Counted from the stretch's first letter, positions 1 through 8,297 are shown. The stretch is DNA of 64,000 bases from an uncultured Eggerthellaceae bacterium (GCA_910588985.1 CAJURO010000001.1:62001-126000); one strand, 5' to 3'. Numbers and translations are program-made. Notes: generated by a model not told the origin, from the letters alone.

Positions 1-1
1 A

Positions 2-850
2 ATGGCTCAGACTCGTGAGCACATCCTGCTCGCTCGTCAGGTTGGCGTTCCCTACATCGTCGTCTTCCTTAACAAGTGCGACATGGTCGATGACGAAGAA
101 CTCATCGAGCTTGTCGAGATGGAAGTTCGCGAGCTTCTTGACTCCTATGAGTTCCCGGGAGATGACACCCCGATCATCCGTGGTTCTGCTCTCAAGGCTC
201 TCGAGGGCGACAAGGGCTATCAGGACAAGATCTGGGAGCTCATGGATGCTGTTGATTCCTACATCCCAACTCCTGAGCGCGACGTTGACAAGCCGTTCCT
301 GATGGCTGTTGAGGACACCATGACCATCACTGGCCGCGGCACTGTTGCTACTGGCCGTGTCGAGCGTGGCGTTCTCCACCTCAACGACCCGATCGAGATC
401 GTTGGCATCAAGGAGACCCAGGAAACCGTTTGCACGGGCATCGAGATGTTCCGCAAGCTTCTTGACGAGGCGCAGGCTGGTGACAACATCGGCGTTCTGC
501 TCCGTGGCATCAAGCGCGAGGACATCGAGCGTGGCCAGGTTCTCTGCAAGCCCGGCAGCGTGACCCCGCACACCGAGTTCGAGGGCCAGGTCTACATCCT
601 CACCAAGGAGGAGGGCGGCCGTCACACCCCGTTCTTCGATGGCTATCGCCCGCAGTTCTACTTCCGCACGACCGACATCACTGGTGTTGCTCACCTTCCT
701 GAGGGCACCGAGATGGTCATGCCTGGCGACAACGTCACCATCACTGGTGAGCTCATTCACCCAGTGGCAATGGAGGACGGCCTCAAGTTCGCTATTCGCG
801 AGGGTGGCCGCACCGTTGGCTCTGGCCGTGTTACCAAGATCATCAAATAG
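2..850 (+). CDS. tuf: Elongation factor Tu, 5'-truncated
   Basis: C-terminal about 280 residues of EF-Tu, the GTPase that delivers aminoacyl-tRNA to the ribosomal A site. The window opens in the G domain; the guanine-specificity motif NKCD is visible near the start, followed by the SALKAL element. Domains 2 and 3 follow with typical motifs such as GRGTVATGRVERG and the end TVGSGRVTKIIK. The Met at base 2 is an internal methionine (PMAQTREH region), so the true start lies to the left of the window. It is followed by a hairpin terminator, then rpmG. The family is highly conserved and identification is essentially certain. Confidence 0.98.
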   Translation: MAQTREHILLARQVGVPYIVVFLNKCDMVDDEELIELVEMEVRELLDSYEFPGDDTPIIRGSALKALEGDKGYQDKIWELMDAVDSYIPTPERDVDKPFLMAVEDTMTITGRGTVATGRVERGVLHLNDPIEIVGIKETQETVCTGIEMFRKLLDEAQAGDNIGVLLRGIKREDIERGQVLCKPGSVTPHTEFEGQVYILTKEEGGRHTPFFDGYRPQFYFRTTDITGVAHLPEGTEMVMPGDNVTITGELIHPVAMEDGLKFAIREGGRTVGSGRVTKIIK

Positions 851-870
851 CACGGATCAAGCATGTATCA

Positions 871-907
871 TGGGGCTCTCGCTTCCAGGAGCGCGAGCCC
901 CATTTTT
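871..907 (+). terminator. Rho-independent terminator after tuf
   Basis: Inverted repeat TGGGGCTC (871-878) / GAGCCCCA (895-902) with additional inner pairing, followed by a TTTTTG run. It lies 20 bases after the tuf stop and before the rpmG ribosome binding site. Confidence 0.8.
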
Positions 908-960
908 GCCCGTTCATGTGTGAGTCGAGAGCGAGCTGAATAGTTTTTAAAGGAGAATTC

Positions 961-1110
961 ATGCGTACATTGGTCACACTGGCGTGCACAGAATGCAAAC
1001 GCCGAAACTACACGACCACGAAGAACAAGCAGAACAATCCTGATCGTATCGAGTTCAAGAAGTATTGCAAGTGGTGCCGTCAGCACACACTGCATCGTGA
1101 GACTCGCTGA
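961..1110 (+). CDS. rpmG: 50S ribosomal protein L33
   Basis: Small basic protein of 49 residues, the usual size for L33. It begins MRTLVTLACTECKRRNY and has two Cys pairs (CTEC and CKWC), i.e. the zinc-ribbon form of L33. An AGGAG ribosome binding site lies at 951-955. It sits between tuf and tRNA-Trp/secE, a common order in Gram-positive bacteria. The zinc-binding (C+) version is the type usually replaced by a C- paralogue under zinc limitation; no second copy is in this window. Confidence 0.95.
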   Translation: MRTLVTLACTECKRRNYTTTKNKQNNPDRIEFKKYCKWCRQHTLHRETR

Positions 1111-1133
1111 TCACGGATAAGAGGAACAGGCAT

Positions 1134-1209
1134 ACGCCAGTAGTTCAATTGGTAGAGCGTCGGTCTCCAAAACCGAAAGTTGAGGGTTCGAGTCCTTCCT
1201 GGCGTGCCA
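1134..1209 (+). tRNA. tRNA-Trp (anticodon CCA)
   Basis: Cloverleaf with acceptor ACGCCAG (1134-1140) pairing with CTGGCGT (1199-1205), discriminator G and encoded CCA. The anticodon loop CTCCAAA gives anticodon CCA, and the T arm reads GGTTCGAGTCC. It lies between rpmG and secE, where tRNA-Trp is frequently found. Confidence 0.95.
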
Positions 1210-1292
1210 GCTTGTTTATGAAAGCAGCCCAAGCGTGGCTGCTTGTTTGGCGTTTAGATGCAAGATAGATCAGAGCATTCAAGAGGAATCAC

Positions 1293-1904
1293 ATGGCTAA
1301 GAAATCAAAGACTCAGAGAGCTAAGGCATCTGCTGCACGGCAGGCGCGTAAGCAGGAGCGTGAGGTAGAAGAGCAGGTCAAGGAATCTTCTGACGCAACT
1401 GCAAGCTCTGAGAGCGCTGAGAAGGAAGAGAAGAAGCCAGGCCTTTTCAAGAAGAAGACCGACACCTCCATCAAAGCCGCTGAGTCGGAGTCGAAAAAGC
1501 CTAAGAAGGTCGAGGAAAAGAAGCCTAAGAAGAAGCGTTTCCAGTTCTTCCGCGATGTGAAGGCAGAGCTTAAGCGCGTCACATGGCCGACGAAGACTGA
1601 CGTATTGCGTTGGTCGGGCGTTGTTGTCGCAGCGCTCATTTTCTTTGGCGTATTCGTTGCCATCCTTGATAACTTCATCATCACGCCTCTTCTCGTGCTC
1701 ATTTCGGGTGCAGATCCTTCAACGATAGATTGGCTCAATTTCCTCACAGGCGGCGAAGGCGCAGGGGTAGACGCCTCGGGCGTTGATGCTTCAGGTGCGG
1801 ATGCTTCGGGCGCAGATACCTCAGGTGCGGATGCCTCGGCCGATACCTCAACGGCTGACACCTCTACAGATGGCGGTGCTGAGGCTCCAACGGAAGAGCA
1901 GTAA
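1293..1904 (+). CDS. secE: Preprotein translocase subunit SecE with long terminal extensions
   Basis: SecE clamps SecY in the Sec translocon of the cytoplasmic membrane. The conserved core is at about residues 87-143: the amphipathic helix FFRDVKAELKRVTWPTK and one membrane span ending near PLLVLISG. In front is a Lys/Glu-rich cytoplasmic tail of about 85 residues. Behind the span is an unusual tail of about 55 residues of Ala/Ser/Asp/Thr/Gly built from (G/V)xDAS units, predicted to be outside the cell. At 203 residues it is two to three times the size of minimal bacterial SecE. It is followed 23 bases later by nusG, the classical partner. The core assignment is secure; the tail role is unknown. 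Confidence 0.93.
   Translation: MAKKSKTQRAKASAARQARKQEREVEEQVKESSDATASSESAEKEEKKPGLFKKKTDTSIKAAESESKKPKKVEEKKPKKKRFQFFRDVKAELKRVTWPTKTDVLRWSGVVVAALIFFGVFVAILDNFIITPLLVLISGADPSTIDWLNFLTGGEGAGVDASGVDASGADASGADTSGADASADTSTADTSTDGGAEAPTEEQ
1767..1841 (+). repeat. Five 15-bp tandem units inside the 3' end of secE
   Basis: Five in-frame 15-base units of the form GNNGAYRCYTCRGSY encode repeats of the type VDASG/ADASG. Synonymous differences between units suggest an older, partly diverged expansion. Further shorter units follow up to about 1870. Confidence 0.8.
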
Positions 1905-1927
1905 GGGTTAGGCAAGAGGGAGCTGAG

Positions 1928-2458
1928 ATGTCTAAGAAGTGGTACGTACTGCATACCTACTCTGGGTATGAGAACAAAGTCAAGGCAAACCTTGAGACGC
2001 GTATCGAGACCATGGGTCTTGAGAACAACGTATTCAAGATCGAGATACCTACCGAAAAGGTCGCTGAGATCAAAGATGATGGTAGGCGCGTCGAGAGCGA
2101 TAAGAAGGTTTTCCCTGGCTATGTTCTCGTCAAGATGGAAATGGATGACAGAAGCTGGGCAGCAGTGCGCAACACCCCCGGTGTTACGGGCTTCGTTGGC
2201 AGCCAAGGCAATCCATCTCCGCTGACGCGTGCCGAATATAACAAGATCATGAAACGGACAAGCGTTGAGGCCCCCAAGAAGACCTCGACCACTATGGAAG
2301 TTGGGCAGGCGGTGCATGTCATCTCTGGTCCTTTGAAAGACTTCGACGGTCTTGTCTCCGAGGTCATGCCTGATGCAGGCAAGGTCAAGGTCATGGTCTC
2401 GATCTTCGGGCGTGAAACTCCGGTTGAGTTGACATTCGACCAGGTGGAGAAGATTTAG
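1928..2458 (+). CDS. nusG: Transcription termination/antitermination factor NusG
   Basis: NusG binds RNA polymerase and couples transcription to Rho or the ribosome. The protein has 176 residues with the NGN domain at the N-terminus (KKWYVLHTYSGYE, then FPGYVLVKMEM and TPGVTGFVG), a short linker and a C-terminal KOW domain (VGQAVHVISGPLKDFDG). A GAGG-type ribosome binding site lies just upstream. It is in the secE-nusG-rplK-rplA cluster. Length and motifs are standard. Confidence 0.97.
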   Translation: MSKKWYVLHTYSGYENKVKANLETRIETMGLENNVFKIEIPTEKVAEIKDDGRRVESDKKVFPGYVLVKMEMDDRSWAAVRNTPGVTGFVGSQGNPSPLTRAEYNKIMKRTSVEAPKKTSTTMEVGQAVHVISGPLKDFDGLVSEVMPDAGKVKVMVSIFGRETPVELTFDQVEKI

Positions 2459-2560
2459 CGCACATAAGCAGCTTATCGTGCCCGAGTGGACCGGGGCTTC
2501 TCGCGATGAAAGATGCTTTGTGAAATAGAAACGGCTTTGAATAAGTAAGGAATAACGATA

Positions 2561-3073
2561 ATGGCTGATAAGAATGTAAGCGGATTCATAAAGTTGCAGA
2601 TACCTGCGGGTGCTGCGAATCCGGCACCTCCCGTCGGTCCTGCCCTTGGTGCCCAGGGCGTCAATATCATGCAGTTCTGCCAGGCATTCAATGCGCAGAC
2701 GCAGGATCAGGCTGGAACCATCATCCCTGTTGAGATCACGGTCTATGAGGACAAGTCCTTCACGTTCGTGTGCAAGACGCCTCCGGCTGCTATTCTCATC
2801 AAGGAGAAGCTTGGCATCGAGCATGGTGCAGGCATTCCACAGCTTCAGTCTGTTGGCACGCTTTCCGATGCTCAGCTGACCGAGATTGCCGAGATCAAGA
2901 TGCCCGACCTCAATGCGAACGACATCGACGCCGCAAAGGAGATCATCGCTGGCACTGCTCGCTCAATGGGCGTGCGCATCGAAGGACGTGAGCTCAAGAA
3001 GAAGTACGAGGTCACCCGTAAGCTGGCAGCTCTTCTGAAGGGCGAGACGGTCGACGAGGGCCAGAACGCATAA
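2561..3073 (+). CDS. rplK: 50S ribosomal protein L11 with C-terminal extension
   Basis: L11 forms the GTPase-associated centre with 23S rRNA. The N-terminal domain shows the proline-rich switch (PAPPVGPALG) and the C-terminal RNA-binding domain ends at GTARSMGVRIEG near residue 142. The protein then continues for about 28 residues (starting RELKKKYEVTRK and ending DEGQNA), so it has 170 residues where the family usually stops near 141-145. The extension begins basic and helical in appearance, then turns acidic. The frame is continuous with no sign of a missed stop. It is followed by rplA. Confidence 0.95.
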   Translation: MADKNVSGFIKLQIPAGAANPAPPVGPALGAQGVNIMQFCQAFNAQTQDQAGTIIPVEITVYEDKSFTFVCKTPPAAILIKEKLGIEHGAGIPQLQSVGTLSDAQLTEIAEIKMPDLNANDIDAAKEIIAGTARSMGVRIEGRELKKKYEVTRKLAALLKGETVDEGQNA

Positions 3074-3097
3074 GCTCTCACATCAGTTTGTTAGACA

Positions 3098-3140
3098 GGT
3101 GGAAGAGCCTTGAGGAGAGGCTCGCCATTACCACGAAAGG
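3098..3140 (+). promoter_or_regulatory. Leader hairpin directly before the rplA start, possible L1 translational operator
   Basis: A two-part stem: GTGG (3099-3102) with CCAC (3131-3134), and GAGCCT (3105-3110) with AGGCTC (3118-3123). These are separated by an asymmetric internal loop (AA opposite GCCATTA). The lower stem ends exactly at the GAAAGG ribosome binding site of rplA. Ribosomal protein L1 is known to repress its own operon through an asymmetric-loop RNA resembling its rRNA site. Assigning this hairpin that role is inference. Confidence 0.35.
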
Positions 3141-3148
3141 ATGCTCAC

Positions 3149-3862
3149 ATGGCAAAGAAATCAAAGAGATACGATGCAGCAGAGAAGCTCGTTCCTGAGC
3201 AAGCAATCGCTCCGATCGAGGCGATGCGCGTGGTCAAGGAGATCGCTACCGCGAACTTCGATGAGACCATCACAGTAGACTTCCGTCTCGGGATCGACAC
3301 GCGTCAGGCAGACCAGCAGCTGAGGGGCACGGTCAGCCTCCCCAATGGCTCGGGCAAGAATGTTCGCGTTGCGGTGTTCGCCGAGGGCGATGCTGCGAAG
3401 GCTGCCGAGGAGGCAGGCGCTGACATCGTTGGAACCGATGAGCTCACCGAGCAGATCAACGCAGGCAAGTTCGACTTCGACGCTGCCGTTGCAACTCCTG
3501 ATCAGATGGGTAAGGTCGGTCGTTTGGGCAAGGTGCTCGGCCCTCGCGGGCTCATGCCGAACCCTAAGCTTGGTACTGTTACGAATGATGTTGCCAAGGC
3601 TATCAAGGAGCTCAAGGGCGGCCGTGTTGAGTATCGTGCCGATCGCTATGGCATCGCTCATGTCATCATCGGCAAGAAGAGCTTCACACCTGAGGCGCTC
3701 GCTGAGAACTATGGAGCCGTCTATGACGAGATCCTGCGCATGAAGCCAGCCGCTGCTAAGGGCAAGTATGTGAAATCCATTGCCGTCTCTTCGACGATGA
3801 GCCCTGGCATCGAGGTTGATCCTTCGGTTCAGCGTGCTTATACAGAAACCGTTTCTGAATAG
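3149..3862 (+). CDS. rplA: 50S ribosomal protein L1
   Basis: L1 forms the stalk near the ribosomal E site and often represses its own mRNA. I chose the ATG at 3149 (MAKKSKRYDAAEK) because it has a GAAAGG ribosome binding site 8 bases upstream and gives 237 residues, the usual size. An in-frame upstream start at 3110 would lie inside the leader hairpin. The signature GPRGLMPNPKLGT is present, as are the two-domain L1 features. No rplJ/rplL follows: the operon stops at a strong terminator. Confidence 0.97.
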   Translation: MAKKSKRYDAAEKLVPEQAIAPIEAMRVVKEIATANFDETITVDFRLGIDTRQADQQLRGTVSLPNGSGKNVRVAVFAEGDAAKAAEEAGADIVGTDELTEQINAGKFDFDAAVATPDQMGKVGRLGKVLGPRGLMPNPKLGTVTNDVAKAIKELKGGRVEYRADRYGIAHVIIGKKSFTPEALAENYGAVYDEILRMKPAAAKGKYVKSIAVSSTMSPGIEVDPSVQRAYTETVSE

Positions 3863-3882
3863 ATCACAAAGCAGACCAAATT

Positions 3883-3915
3883 AAAAAAAGGAGCACCATT
3901 GGTGCTCCTTTTTTT
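3883..3915. terminator. Bidirectional rho-independent terminator between rplA and asnB
   Basis: Perfect stem GGAGCACC (3890-3897) / GGTGCTCC (3901-3908) with an ATT loop, flanked by seven A on one side and seven T on the other. It can work for rplA (+) and for the convergent asparagine synthetase gene (-). Confidence 0.93.
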
Positions 3916-4026
3916 GATGCTTGGAAGACGAATGTGCGTTCTATGCAACCTTATGCAAGAGGTCCTTTGCTGATTTCGCTTCTGCGATGAGGGGTACTCT
4001 CGGGTATGACGAAGGTCGCGTCCTCC

Positions 4027-5967
4027 TTATGCAGGCTTTGCCATGTCTATGAAATAAGCCTTATACCACAAAAGGAACATGTAGATGATCCAGATCTTGC
4101 GTGAATTGTCGGTTCCTGCCTTGTGCGCATCGAGGATGCCTACGAGCTTCTCAGTATGGAAGAACTGTTCGGCGATGTCGCTCGTGAATGCGTCCTTGAT
4201 TCGCTCGTAGTATTCATCCTCACGAAGCCAATTGACGATCGGAACCGGAAAGCCAAGCTTCTCTTTTTGAGCCCAGCTTTCAGGGATGTTCTTCAGCGCT
4301 GCTTTGCGAAGAGGTATCTTGGTCTGCTCAAGGGTGAGTCGAAGGTCGGTAGGGATATGGCTTGAGATGGCGAAGACCTCGCGATCAAGGAAGGGGACAC
4401 GACTTTCAAGCGAGTGTGCCATGCTCATCTTGTCGGTCTTGAGCAAGATGTCACCCACAAGCCAGAAGAAGAGATCAGCGTATTGCATCTGCGTGACCTG
4501 GTCTTCTGAGGATGCTTCATGGTAGATAGGTGCGCAAATCTCTTGCGGTGTCTTCTTGAGCTTGGGAGCCTTTAAGACGGCATCTGCTTCAGCTTTGGTG
4601 AACGCGACGCCGTTTGCGTTCGTGTAGTACCAATCCGCAACTCCCGTTGACGCACGATCCAGGTAGTTCGCTCCACGAATGCCGAGCTTATGCATGACCT
4701 TCGCAGCTGTGCGGAGAAGTGGCTTTGGAACCCAGGAAAGCTTCTTGTTCGCAAGAGGAGTCTGGTAGATCTTGTATCCCGCGAAGAACTCATCCGCGCC
4801 TTCGCCAGAGAGCACGGCTTTCACATCGCGAGCAGCGAGCTGATCGACGAAGTAGAGGGCCACTGCGCTCGGGTCTCCGCTCGGCTCATCCATATGCCAC
4901 TGGATAAGCGAGAGCGCATCCCAGTACTCATCCTTCTCGATATAGTGGGAGGCGTTGGCAAGCCCGAGCTCATCGGCAAGCTCACGCGCCCAGCTGATCT
5001 CGTCGCGATCTCCTTCGTATTCGGCGAATCCAACAGTGAATGTCTTGATATCGGGGTTGATCTGCCCAAGGCATGCTGCCATATAGCTCGAATCGATGCC
5101 TGACGACAGGAATGAACCAACTTCGACATCGGCAACATTGTGATAGAGGACCGAATCGTGCATGACCTCATCGATCTTTTCGACGAAACCATCGAGCGAG
5201 CAGGTTTCATCGATCGGATAGGTGGGCGTCCAATAGCGAACATCTTCGCGAATACCATCATCATCCACGATAAGGTAGTGAGCGGGCTCAAGCTTGAAGA
5301 TGCCCTCGAACATGGTCTCGCGCAAAGCGGAGAACTGAAAGCAGAGATACGCTTCGAGCGCTTCTTCGTTGAGAGCGCGCTCATAGGCAGGATGCTCGAG
5401 GATACCCTTCGCTTCAGAAGCGAAGATGAAGCGCTTTCCTTGAAGGGTGTAGTAGAACGGCTTGATGCCGAATGGATCGCGAGCACAGAAGAGCTCGCGT
5501 GTTGTGCGATTCCAGATGGCGAAGGCGAACATGCCGCGCAGCTTAGGAAGCACGTCAGCTCCCCAAGCTATGAACCCAACAAGCAGCACCTCGGTATCGG
5601 AGTTGGTTTTGAACTCCCAGCCTTCCTCCTCGAGCTCTGCACGCAGATCGCGGAAATTGTAGATCTCACCATTGAAGACGATAGCGTAATCGGCATGCAT
5701 ATCAGTACGTATGAAGGTAGAGGAGGAACCAGATTCCTTTATATGAGGTGTTTCGACCTGTGCATCCTTGGAAGCGCCTTCGCGCACCATGGGCTGACTG
5801 CCGCCCGCGAGGTCGATCAAGGAGAGTCTTCGATGACCGAGTGCGATGCCATCTGCGAGGTATTGCCCTTCGCCATCAGGTCCGCGGTGAGCCATGATGT
5901 CGCACATAGCTTGAAGGGAGTCTTTATCGCTCTCATCAGCGTGGGTGAAACCGCAAATGCCGCACAT
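4027..5967 (-). CDS. asnB: Asparagine synthetase-family glutamine amidotransferase (AsnB type)
   Basis: Glutamine-dependent ATP-pyrophosphatase that amidates a carboxylate, classically aspartate to asparagine. The start at 5967 gives MCGICGF, placing the class II amidotransferase nucleophile Cys at position 2 as required. An AAGGAG site lies 9 bases upstream. Domains: N-terminal glutaminase (HRGPDGEG, FNGEIYNF), then the synthetase domain with the PP-loop SSGIDSS near residue 290 and SGEGADEFFAGY. The protein has 646 residues. An unusual insertion at about residues 62-92 lies between SQPM and the FNGEIYN strand. Neighbours are a divergent Asp/Glu racemase and a D-Asp-ligase-like gene, so an AsnH-like role (amidating cross-bridge D-Asp) is an alternative to free asparagine synthesis. 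Confidence 0.9.
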   Translation of the reverse strand: MCGICGFTHADESDKDSLQAMCDIMAHRGPDGEGQYLADGIALGHRRLSLIDLAGGSQPMVREGASKDAQVETPHIKESGSSSTFIRTDMHADYAIVFNGEIYNFRDLRAELEEEGWEFKTNSDTEVLLVGFIAWGADVLPKLRGMFAFAIWNRTTRELFCARDPFGIKPFYYTLQGKRFIFASEAKGILEHPAYERALNEEALEAYLCFQFSALRETMFEGIFKLEPAHYLIVDDDGIREDVRYWTPTYPIDETCSLDGFVEKIDEVMHDSVLYHNVADVEVGSFLSSGIDSSYMAACLGQINPDIKTFTVGFAEYEGDRDEISWARELADELGLANASHYIEKDEYWDALSLIQWHMDEPSGDPSAVALYFVDQLAARDVKAVLSGEGADEFFAGYKIYQTPLANKKLSWVPKPLLRTAAKVMHKLGIRGANYLDRASTGVADWYYTNANGVAFTKAEADAVLKAPKLKKTPQEICAPIYHEASSEDQVTQMQYADLFFWLVGDILLKTDKMSMAHSLESRVPFLDREVFAISSHIPTDLRLTLEQTKIPLRKAALKNIPESWAQKEKLGFPVPIVNWLREDEYYERIKDAFTSDIAEQFFHTEKLVGILDAHKAGTDNSRKIWIIYMFLLWYKAYFIDMAKPA

Positions 5968-6069
5968 GGATGCTCCTTCTTCGATCGATCGCACGAGGAG
6001 CGCATGATGCTGCTCCATATATCCTTCAGTTGCGCTCTCCTCGCAGAGAACCGTAGCTTTGTGAACATA

Positions 6070-6075
6070 ATTATA
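6070..6075 (-). promoter_or_regulatory. Candidate -10 element for asnB
   Basis: On the minus strand these bases read TATAAT, about 100 bases upstream of the asnB start. No convincing -35 is visible at the right distance, so this is tentative. Confidence 0.3.
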
Positions 6076-6168
6076 AGGATTCAGGGGCGTTAGGCGCATC
6101 ATATGGAATAACATACTGTTGAAAAGAAGAAAGAAGCCATGCTCTGTGCAGGGGCATTGAGGGAGTGC

Positions 6169-6888
6169 ATGAAAAAGCTTGGAATAATGGGCGGAATGGG
6201 TCCGGCGGCAACAGCAAGGCTGTTCAGTCGGATCATCGAGCTCACCGATGTTGAGACAGATCAGGAACATATCAAGATCACCATCTTGAACAATCCGCAG
6301 GTGCCCGATCGCACTGCATACATCCTTGATGAGACGAAGGAGTCATTCGTCCCCGTTCTCCAGGAGATGGCAAGAGCGCTTGAACAGGATGGGTGTGAGG
6401 TGCTTGCCATGCCCTGCAATGCGGCGCATTCCCATTGGCGCGACCTCAATGATGCCGTTGAGAGGGCTACCTTCATCAACATGCTTGCTGAAACGGCGTC
6501 GCTCTTGCGAACGCTCGGCTGCGCACGACCAGGCCTTCTTGCCACCGATGGCATCATACGAAGCGGTGTGTTCCACGATGAGCTTGCTGCAGCAGGCCTT
6601 GAGGCCATCGTGCCCGATGAGCCGTTCCAAAGGCAAGTCATGAGCACTATCTACGATTATGTGAAAGCAGGACGTGCCATACCTGAGGGATTGCTCGACG
6701 AGGTGTGCGACCATGTGCTCGAACGCGGTGCGGACAGCTTGATATTGGGTTGCACCGAGCTTGCGTTCCTTGGCATTCCGACACGCTATAAAGGCGTGCC
6801 TGTAGCTGATACCATCGATGTGCTTGCGTGGAGAAGCGTCATCGAGTGCGGTGCCCCCGCAAAGGACCTAACAGCGATCTACGCTTGA
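6169..6888 (+). CDS. Aspartate/glutamate racemase family protein
   Basis: Cofactor-independent racemase of the Asp/Glu/hydantoin racemase superfamily. The two catalytic cysteines are visible in MPCNAAHS (about residue 80) and GCTEL (about residue 188), with the family start KLGIMGGMGPAATA. I chose ATG 6169 because a GAGGGAG site precedes it and the protein then starts at the conserved first strand; it has 239 residues. The GIMGGMGP type is closer to aspartate racemases than to MurI, and a separate murI exists at 50.4 kb. It ends overlapping by 10 bases, tail to tail, with the ATP-grasp gene. Supplying D-Asp to that ligase is the likely job, by inference. Confidence 0.85.
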   Translation: MKKLGIMGGMGPAATARLFSRIIELTDVETDQEHIKITILNNPQVPDRTAYILDETKESFVPVLQEMARALEQDGCEVLAMPCNAAHSHWRDLNDAVERATFINMLAETASLLRTLGCARPGLLATDGIIRSGVFHDELAAAGLEAIVPDEPFQRQVMSTIYDYVKAGRAIPEGLLDEVCDHVLERGADSLILGCTELAFLGIPTRYKGVPVADTIDVLAWRSVIECGAPAKDLTAIYA

Positions 6889-8234
6889 TCCTCTTTGAAT
6901 TGCTGCCCATCCGTATCCCAGAAGAAGCGCTTGAACTTCCTGATCTGGTTGTAATACATGACATATGACCAGAGATTATGCCCAAGCGAATCCGCCTTGT
7001 AATCAAGCGGATAGGGGTTGGGATTCGTCGCCTTCTTGAGCGCAAGAGCCTCTTCGAGCTGGCGCTTGTCTGCGATCGACTTCTTGAGCACGCGATCGGG
7101 AACGCAACAGTAGACGAAGGGATCATAGGCCTCACGATAGGCAAGCTCTTTGCCAAGGATGTATTGGTCTACGATGGGGGTGACGAAGTTCACACCTCCA
7201 AGGCTCGTGTAATACGTGCTTCTTCCTGCGCGGATGTTGATCTCGAAGAAGCAGTACTGATCGCGCCTAGAATCATATTTAAGGTCAAAGTTGCCATAGC
7301 CGACATACCCGAGATGCTTGATGATCCGCTTCGCATCTTCGATGACCTGTTCTTGACGTGCCCCGATGACGCACAGAGGATTGCCAAGAGCGGCAGGATT
7401 GTGGTCTTGCAAGCATACCTCACCGCCAGAGACGAGCTTCACCTCTCCTGTGGGGTCAGAGAACGTTGTGATGATCGAGAGCGCTTCATCTCCTCCAGGG
7501 ATGAAATCCTGCACGACCATCTCCTCGTTGTAGTCAGACGCCTTGATGTTCACCCATACCTCAGCAAGCTCTTCAGGAGTCTCGATCTCGTAGGCCTTGC
7601 GTTTGCCTTTGATCTCAGCGTTCTGGAACGCCGTAGTGTCAGAGGGTTTCAGGATGAGCGGATAAGGGAAATCATGCACAGGAAGCTCATCTGGACCATT
7701 CGGACTCGCAGAGAAGTACCAGCTCTTCGCGTAGGGTACCCCAAGCTCTTCGCAGAGGTCATAGAAGTTATGCTTGTCGCTTACGCGCTCGATCATCTCG
7801 TAGTCGTTGCACATGCAAACGTATCCTGCCGTCTGAAGCGCCTCCTTGTTCTTCGCGAAGAAAAGAGCATGACGATCATCGCATCCAAGCAAGAGCGGGA
7901 TCGCTTCAGGGGTCTTTTCAGCAAGCTCGCTTGCAATGCTCTTGAGCGTTTCGAGGAGAACCTCGGGGTCATGCGAGCCTGCTACGATCCGGCAATCGGT
8001 GAAACGGCTTTCTGTGAGCATCTTGATAGGCTCGGAAAGTACCACGATGGCGCGCTTGGTCCCATATGCGCGGTTGAATTCGCGAACATAGCTGTACGCA
8101 AGGAACGTCCCTCCTACGATGACGGGTACGATCCGTGAGGTGATCTTGCGTTCCTCTTCAGGCGCACGCTCAATGGTCTGAGGCGCTTTTTCCTGTTCGC
8201 TTGCGCTCTGATGTGCGATATCTCCTGTTGTCAC
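6879..8234 (-). CDS. ATP-grasp carboxylate-amine ligase, D-aspartate-ligase-like
   Basis: Protein of 451 residues with ATP-grasp architecture. After a hydrophilic N-terminus of about 35 residues comes a pre-ATP-grasp domain (VPVIVGGTFLAYSYVREF). The ATP-binding part follows (YPLILKPSDTTAF, MVVQDFIPGGDEAL) and the metal-binding segment (CFFEINIRAGRST). The pattern matches carboxylate-amine ligases that include the D-aspartate ligase of Enterococcus faecium, which adds D-Asp to the Lys side chain of the peptidoglycan precursor. The start codon is GTG with an AAGGAG site. It lies 63 bases downstream of murJ on the same strand, so cotranscription with the lipid II flippase is likely. Substrate identity is inferred from family and context. 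Confidence 0.75.
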   Translation of the reverse strand: MTTGDIAHQSASEQEKAPQTIERAPEEERKITSRIVPVIVGGTFLAYSYVREFNRAYGTKRAIVVLSEPIKMLTESRFTDCRIVAGSHDPEVLLETLKSIASELAEKTPEAIPLLLGCDDRHALFFAKNKEALQTAGYVCMCNDYEMIERVSDKHNFYDLCEELGVPYAKSWYFSASPNGPDELPVHDFPYPLILKPSDTTAFQNAEIKGKRKAYEIETPEELAEVWVNIKASDYNEEMVVQDFIPGGDEALSIITTFSDPTGEVKLVSGGEVCLQDHNPAALGNPLCVIGARQEQVIEDAKRIIKHLGYVGYGNFDLKYDSRRDQYCFFEINIRAGRSTYYTSLGGVNFVTPIVDQYILGKELAYREAYDPFVYCCVPDRVLKKSIADKRQLEEALALKKATNPNPYPLDYKADSLGHNLWSYVMYYNQIRKFKRFFWDTDGQQFKEDQA

Positions 8235-8297
8235 AAGAGCTCCTTTGTCTATGGATGATGACGCCTTCCGATCATGCTGAGGGCGTTATGCTGCTTG

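Noticed and set aside
1313..2824. 503-codon open frame on the minus strand opposite secE, nusG and rplK
   Set aside because: It lies antisense to three certain genes, has no family pattern and shows composition of a mirror frame.
3110..3148. Upstream start adding 13 residues to L1
   Set aside because: It lies in the leader hairpin and lacks a ribosome binding site; the ATG at 3149 has a good one and the expected length.
5140..6093. 317-codon plus-strand frame opposite asnB
   Set aside because: The antisense gene is a certain amidotransferase with correct start and ribosome binding site; this frame has no motif.
5968..6270. Upstream extension of asnB by about 100 codons
   Set aside because: The class II amidotransferase Cys must be at the processed N-terminus, which fits only the start at 5967 with AAGGAG upstream.
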